Shown piece by piece: positions 6,531 to 8,585 of a stretch of 8,585 nt of DNA (position 1 is its first letter; every line of letters begins with the position of its first letter). The translations under genes were made by a program, and so were the position numbers. This DNA comes from Cyanobacteriota bacterium (GTDB taxonomy: Bacteria > Cyanobacteriota > Cyanobacteriia > PCC-6307 > Cyanobiaceae). The stretch covers positions 1 to 8,585 of the forward strand of contig CANHSW010000075.1 of NCBI GenBank assembly GCA_947463165.1. Reading direction: 5' to 3'. The notes beneath the pieces are model-generated. The model was not told where the DNA came from. It saw only the letters and a program-made list of their open reading frames with translations, and ran no database searches.

Positions 6531-6579
6531 GTATCCCTTACTACTGTCCGCCCCAGGCGAGCGGCGTACCGTTGTCTTG
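6531..6579 (+). promoter_or_regulatory. NtcA-activated (class II) type promoter of the guanidine operon
   Basis: GTA (6531-6533), eight bases, TAC (6542-6544) is the exact GTAN8TAC box of NtcA, the cyanobacterial global nitrogen regulator. Exactly 22 bases later comes TACCGT (6567-6572), a TAN3T -10 element. If transcription starts about 7 bases after it (near 6579), the box is centred at about -41.5, the standard position for activation by NtcA. No -35 hexamer is needed in this class. The predicted start is about 10 bases before the riboswitch aptamer. The spacing match is what makes this more than a chance box; binding itself is inferred. Confidence 0.75.
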
Positions 6580-6588
6580 CGGAAATGA

Positions 6589-6692
6589 TTCCTAGGGTTC
6601 CGGTCTTTGGTGGTCACAATCACCGATTGATGCCTGGTCCGAGAGGAAACAGCCGGCTCCGCCGGTGACACGGAGGGATAAAAACCCGGGAG
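6589..6692 (+). ncRNA. Guanidine-I (ykkC) riboswitch aptamer
   Basis: The conserved blocks of the guanidine-I class appear in order: CCTAGGGTTCCGG (6591-6603), a variable hairpin GGTG/CACC (6609-6612 / 6621-6624), CTGGTCCGAGAGG (6634-6646), a short hairpin CCGGC-TCC-GCCGG (6653-6665), and ACACGGAGGGATAAAA with ACCCGGGAGG (6668-6693). P1 can form between TTCCT (6589-6593) and GGGAG (6688-6692). This class binds free guanidinium and in most cases turns genes on. It precedes the guanidine hydrolase gene, the expected partner. The stretch lies wholly in the leader of gdmH, about 36 bases before its ATG. Confidence 0.93.
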
Positions 6693-6726
6693 GCCGCTCC
6701 AAACAACCTCCCACTCCGGCTATTTT
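6686..6726 (+). terminator. Expression platform: terminator-like hairpin competing with the aptamer
   Basis: GGGAGG (6688-6693), the 3' strand of aptamer P1, can pair instead with CCTCCC (6707-6712). Alternatively CCGG+GAGG (6686-6693) pairs with CCTC and, after a 5-base bulge, CCGG (6716-6719). TATTTT (6721-6726) follows directly. Ligand binding would hold GGGAG in the aptamer and prevent the hairpin, giving an ON switch. The U-run is short and ends 2 bases before the ATG, so control of translation initiation is an alternative. Confidence 0.5.
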
Positions 6727-6728
6727 CA

Positions 6729-7907
6729 ATGACAGTTCCAGATGCTTTTGAGCGTCAGCATCCCAGCGAGGCGATGCGGGCCATGGAAAAGGAAAGCAGC
6801 CTGCCTCTCACTGGCTGGCAGCAGGAGGTGGACCAGGGAATACGTAACGGACTGGAAGCGGCCGATAGTATCATAGATCGGCGAATTTCCACTTTTTCGC
6901 GCGGCGAACTACCCCACTATGCGGGAATAAATACATTCATGAAGGCTCCATATATAGAAGATGTTAATCGCGTAGGCGAATATGATGTTGCCATAATAGG
7001 AGTTCCCCATGACAGCGGCACCACCTACCGCCCCGGCACACGATTCGGGCCACAGGGTATCCGCCGCATCTCCGCTCTTTATACACCATATAACTACGAG
7101 ATGGGAGTTGACCTACGCGAACAAATCAAGCTTTGCGATGTGGGCGATATTTTTACCATCCCCGCAAATAACGAGAAGAGCTTCGATCAAATCTCCAAAG
7201 GCATAGCGCATGTGTTCAGCAGTGGCGCATTTCCGATTATTTTGGGAGGCGATCACTCGATTGGATTTCCAACCGTTCGAGGTATTTGCCGTCACCTAGG
7301 AGACAAGAAAGTAGGGATTATCCACTTTGATCGCCATGTAGATACTCAAGAAATAGACTTGGATGAACGCATGCATACCTGTCCTTGGTTCCACGCCACA
7401 AATATGGCCAATGCCCCGGCAACCAATTTGGTGCAGCTAGGCATTGGTGGCTGGCAAGTACCGCGCGAAGGAGTGAAAATATGTCGCGAGCGGGGCACAA
7501 ACGTGCTTACAGTTACGGACATCTGCGAGATGGGCCTAGAAGCAGCCGCAAAATTCGCCATTGATAGAGCTACAGATGGTACGGATTGTGTTTACATATC
7601 TTTTGATATCGACTGTATTGATGCTGGATTTGTTCCGGGAACAGGCTGGCCAGAGCCGGGCGGACTAATGCCCCGCGAAGCGCTTAAACTATTGGAATTG
7701 ATCATCCGTAACGTGCCAGTGTGTGGACTCGAAATTGTCGAAGTATCTCCCCCTTATGACATCAGTGATATCACCTCATTAATGGCCACAAGGGTAATAT
7801 GTGATAGCATGGCCCACCTGGTATTGAGCGGTCAGTTACCCCGTAAATCCCCACCAGCATGGATCAATCCCGAATGCAATATGAATGTAGACAAGGCCTG
7901 GAGATAA
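6729..7907 (+). CDS. gdmH: Nickel-dependent guanidine hydrolase (ureohydrolase family)
   Basis: This enzyme hydrolyses guanidine to urea and ammonia in the cytoplasm; older annotations call the family agmatinase (SpeB-like). The 392-residue length fits the guanidine hydrolase type of Synechocystis (Sll1077, about 390), longer than ordinary agmatinases (about 300) by an N-terminal extension. All arginase-fold metal ligands are present: GGDHS (173-177, His176), FDRHVD (200-205; Asp201, His203, Asp205) and SFDIDCID (291-298; Asp293, Asp295). The usual DAHxD motif here reads DRHVD. PGTGWPEPGG (303-312) is the conserved substrate-side loop. The strongest functional evidence is context: a guanidine-I riboswitch in the leader and HypA/HypB-like nickel chaperones immediately downstream. 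ATG at 6729 has no Shine-Dalgarno; the next ATGs (6774, 6783) would shorten it. Its codons are visibly less GC-rich than those of the genes to the left. Confidence 0.93.
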   Translation: MTVPDAFERQHPSEAMRAMEKESSLPLTGWQQEVDQGIRNGLEAADSIIDRRISTFSRGELPHYAGINTFMKAPYIEDVNRVGEYDVAIIGVPHDSGTTYRPGTRFGPQGIRRISALYTPYNYEMGVDLREQIKLCDVGDIFTIPANNEKSFDQISKGIAHVFSSGAFPIILGGDHSIGFPTVRGICRHLGDKKVGIIHFDRHVDTQEIDLDERMHTCPWFHATNMANAPATNLVQLGIGGWQVPREGVKICRERGTNVLTVTDICEMGLEAAAKFAIDRATDGTDCVYISFDIDCIDAGFVPGTGWPEPGGLMPREALKLLELIIRNVPVCGLEIVEVSPPYDISDITSLMATRVICDSMAHLVLSGQLPRKSPPAWINPECNMNVDKAWR

Positions 7908-7910
7908 ATC

Positions 7911-8303
7911 ATGCACGAAGTAGATATGACCAGGGCCCTGATCCTATCAATGAACGATTGGAGGCGGCGCCATGAACCGTCTATTCCGGTTGTCAAAGCA
8001 GTGCATCTACAAGTGGGAGACTTTACTTGCGTTGAACCTGATCAGCTGATAACAACTTGGCAAGCGGCAGTAAAAGATAGCTGGATGCATGGGGCCAAGC
8101 TAGCAATTGAAACCATACCCCTAATTGGACGTTGCCTGGCATGCAATAACACCTATGCCCCAGAAGAGCAGATGGCCTATCGCTCCCCCTGTTGCAATCA
8201 TCCGATGGAAGAAATTGTTACTGGTCGGGAGCTGAAGATATGCTCTGTAGATTATTTCATAAGTTCCGAAGCAGCCAGTCAGCCATATGCCTGCCGCTCA
8301 TAG
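7911..8303 (+). CDS. ghaA: HypA-like nickel chaperone for guanidine hydrolase
   Basis: The 130-residue protein is of the HypA/HybF family, slightly longer than the usual 113-120. It starts MHEVDMT; His2 and Glu3 belong to the nickel site of HypA. The zinc domain has CLAC (75-78), but the second pair is changed: SPCCNHP (92-98) where CPxCG is usual, so Ser92 stands in the first cysteine position while Cys94, Cys95 and His97 remain. ELKI (107-110) matches the family end. Three bases separate it from the gdmH stop. GGAG (7900-7903) lies 7 bases before its ATG, so it is well translated from the gdmH message. No hydrogenase gene is nearby; its partner is most likely GdmH, as shown for the GhaA/GhaB proteins (Sll1078/Sll1079) of Synechocystis. 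The symbol follows that usage; hypA2 would also be found in annotations. Confidence 0.9.
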   Translation: MHEVDMTRALILSMNDWRRRHEPSIPVVKAVHLQVGDFTCVEPDQLITTWQAAVKDSWMHGAKLAIETIPLIGRCLACNNTYAPEEQMAYRSPCCNHPMEEIVTGRELKICSVDYFISSEAASQPYACRS

Positions 8304-8435
8304 CCGAGAACACAATGTCAAGCCGCCATAATTAAACACACATGTCCATCAACGGTTCTTTTACCAGAGCTTTCCTGCTGCCACAGGCAAGCTAATTGCC
8401 ATTCCTTCTGCTTTTCCAACTACGTCCCAACTGCC
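8304..8435 (+). other. Spacer between the hypA-like and hypB-like genes
   Basis: This 132-base gap is long for the operon (gdmH to ghaA is 3 bases). It is open in the same frame as both flanking genes, with no ATG, GTG or TTG in that frame, and would read as a Cys/His-rich segment only if the TAG at 8301-8303 were read through. A 17-codon frame from ATG at 8342 is also present but has no visible Shine-Dalgarno. No terminator or promoter is evident. Confidence 0.4.
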
Positions 8436-8585
8436 ATGCACATGCCACTGATTGACAACATCGGTATCAATTTACTTGCCGCCAACCAGCATCAAGCAGC
8501 ACACAACCAAGAGCATTTTGACGCCTGGAAATTGCTATGCGTTAATGTGATGAGTAGTCCTGGTGCCGGCAAGACATCGCTCCTA
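8436..8585 (+). CDS. ghaB: HypB-like nickel-insertion GTPase, N-terminal part
   Basis: Only the first 50 codons are in the window; the gene runs off the right edge. The protein begins [10 protein letters not shown] and continues [14 protein letters not shown], the helix that precedes the G domain in HypB. The start of the SIMIBI-class GTPase domain follows, with the P-loop [11 protein letters not shown] (40-50; GxxGxGKT/S form). HypB proteins use GTP hydrolysis to drive nickel delivery with HypA. No histidine-rich N-terminus or CxxCGC metal motif is seen at this start, so it is of the short type. ATG at 8436 is chosen, ATG at 8442 is equally possible, and neither has a clear Shine-Dalgarno. 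The position after gdmH and the hypA-like gene marks it as the second accessory protein of guanidine hydrolase. Confidence 0.9.
   Translation, partial: MHMPLIDNIGINLLAANQHQAAHNQEHFDAWKLLCVNVMSSPGAGKTSLL

Noticed and set aside
6450..6671. Minus-strand open frame of 73 codons
   Set aside because: It covers the NtcA-type promoter and the riboswitch aptamer, which explain the sequence conservation there.

Overview
This window looks like a GC-rich cyanobacterial chromosome segment, probably from a Cyanobium- or freshwater Synechococcus-like organism. The assignment is an inference from four things. There is an NtcA-type nitrogen promoter (GTA-N8-TAC, 22 bases, TAN3T). It reads into a guanidine-I riboswitch and a GdmH/HypA/HypB cluster of the Synechocystis type. 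The tRNA-Lys gene encodes no CCA. Most genes are GC-rich and many lack a clear Shine-Dalgarno sequence. A single GCGATCGC octamer (2401-2408) agrees with this but is weak evidence.

Left part (1-1275). The 5' part of a formylglycine-generating-enzyme-family (SUMF1) gene runs off the left edge on the minus strand. Next is a frameshifted remnant of an ArdC-type antirestriction metallopeptidase on the plus strand (about 602-830). It is followed by a perfect hairpin of unknown role and by tRNA-Lys(UUU) on the minus strand, which has its own candidate promoter and terminator. The ArdC relic on the 3' side of a tRNA gene suggests an old, decayed insertion.

Middle part (1275-6334). A cation diffusion facilitator and a large P2-type cation ATPase lie head to tail on the minus strand and form a probable metal/cation export unit. 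Divergent from them is a pair of Fluc/CrcB fluoride channel genes whose stop and start codons overlap, as expected for two subunits of one channel. The divergent intergenic region holds a strong imperfect palindrome. A small Leu/Arg-rich hypothetical gene converges on the second crcB and overlaps its end by 43 bases.

Right part (6531-8585). This is the most informative region: a guanidine-utilisation operon. An NtcA-type promoter leads into a guanidine-I (ykkC) aptamer whose 3' strand can instead form a terminator-like hairpin just before the start codon. Then come the Ni-dependent guanidine hydrolase gdmH, a HypA-like nickel chaperone and the start of a HypB-like GTPase, which runs off the right edge. 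The logic would be nitrogen limitation (NtcA) plus ligand sensing (riboswitch) to make the enzyme, with dedicated nickel-insertion proteins made from the same transcript. Sampled 60-base lines in this operon are about 42-50% GC, against about 70% in a sampled line of the ATPase gene, which suggests separate acquisition or different selection.
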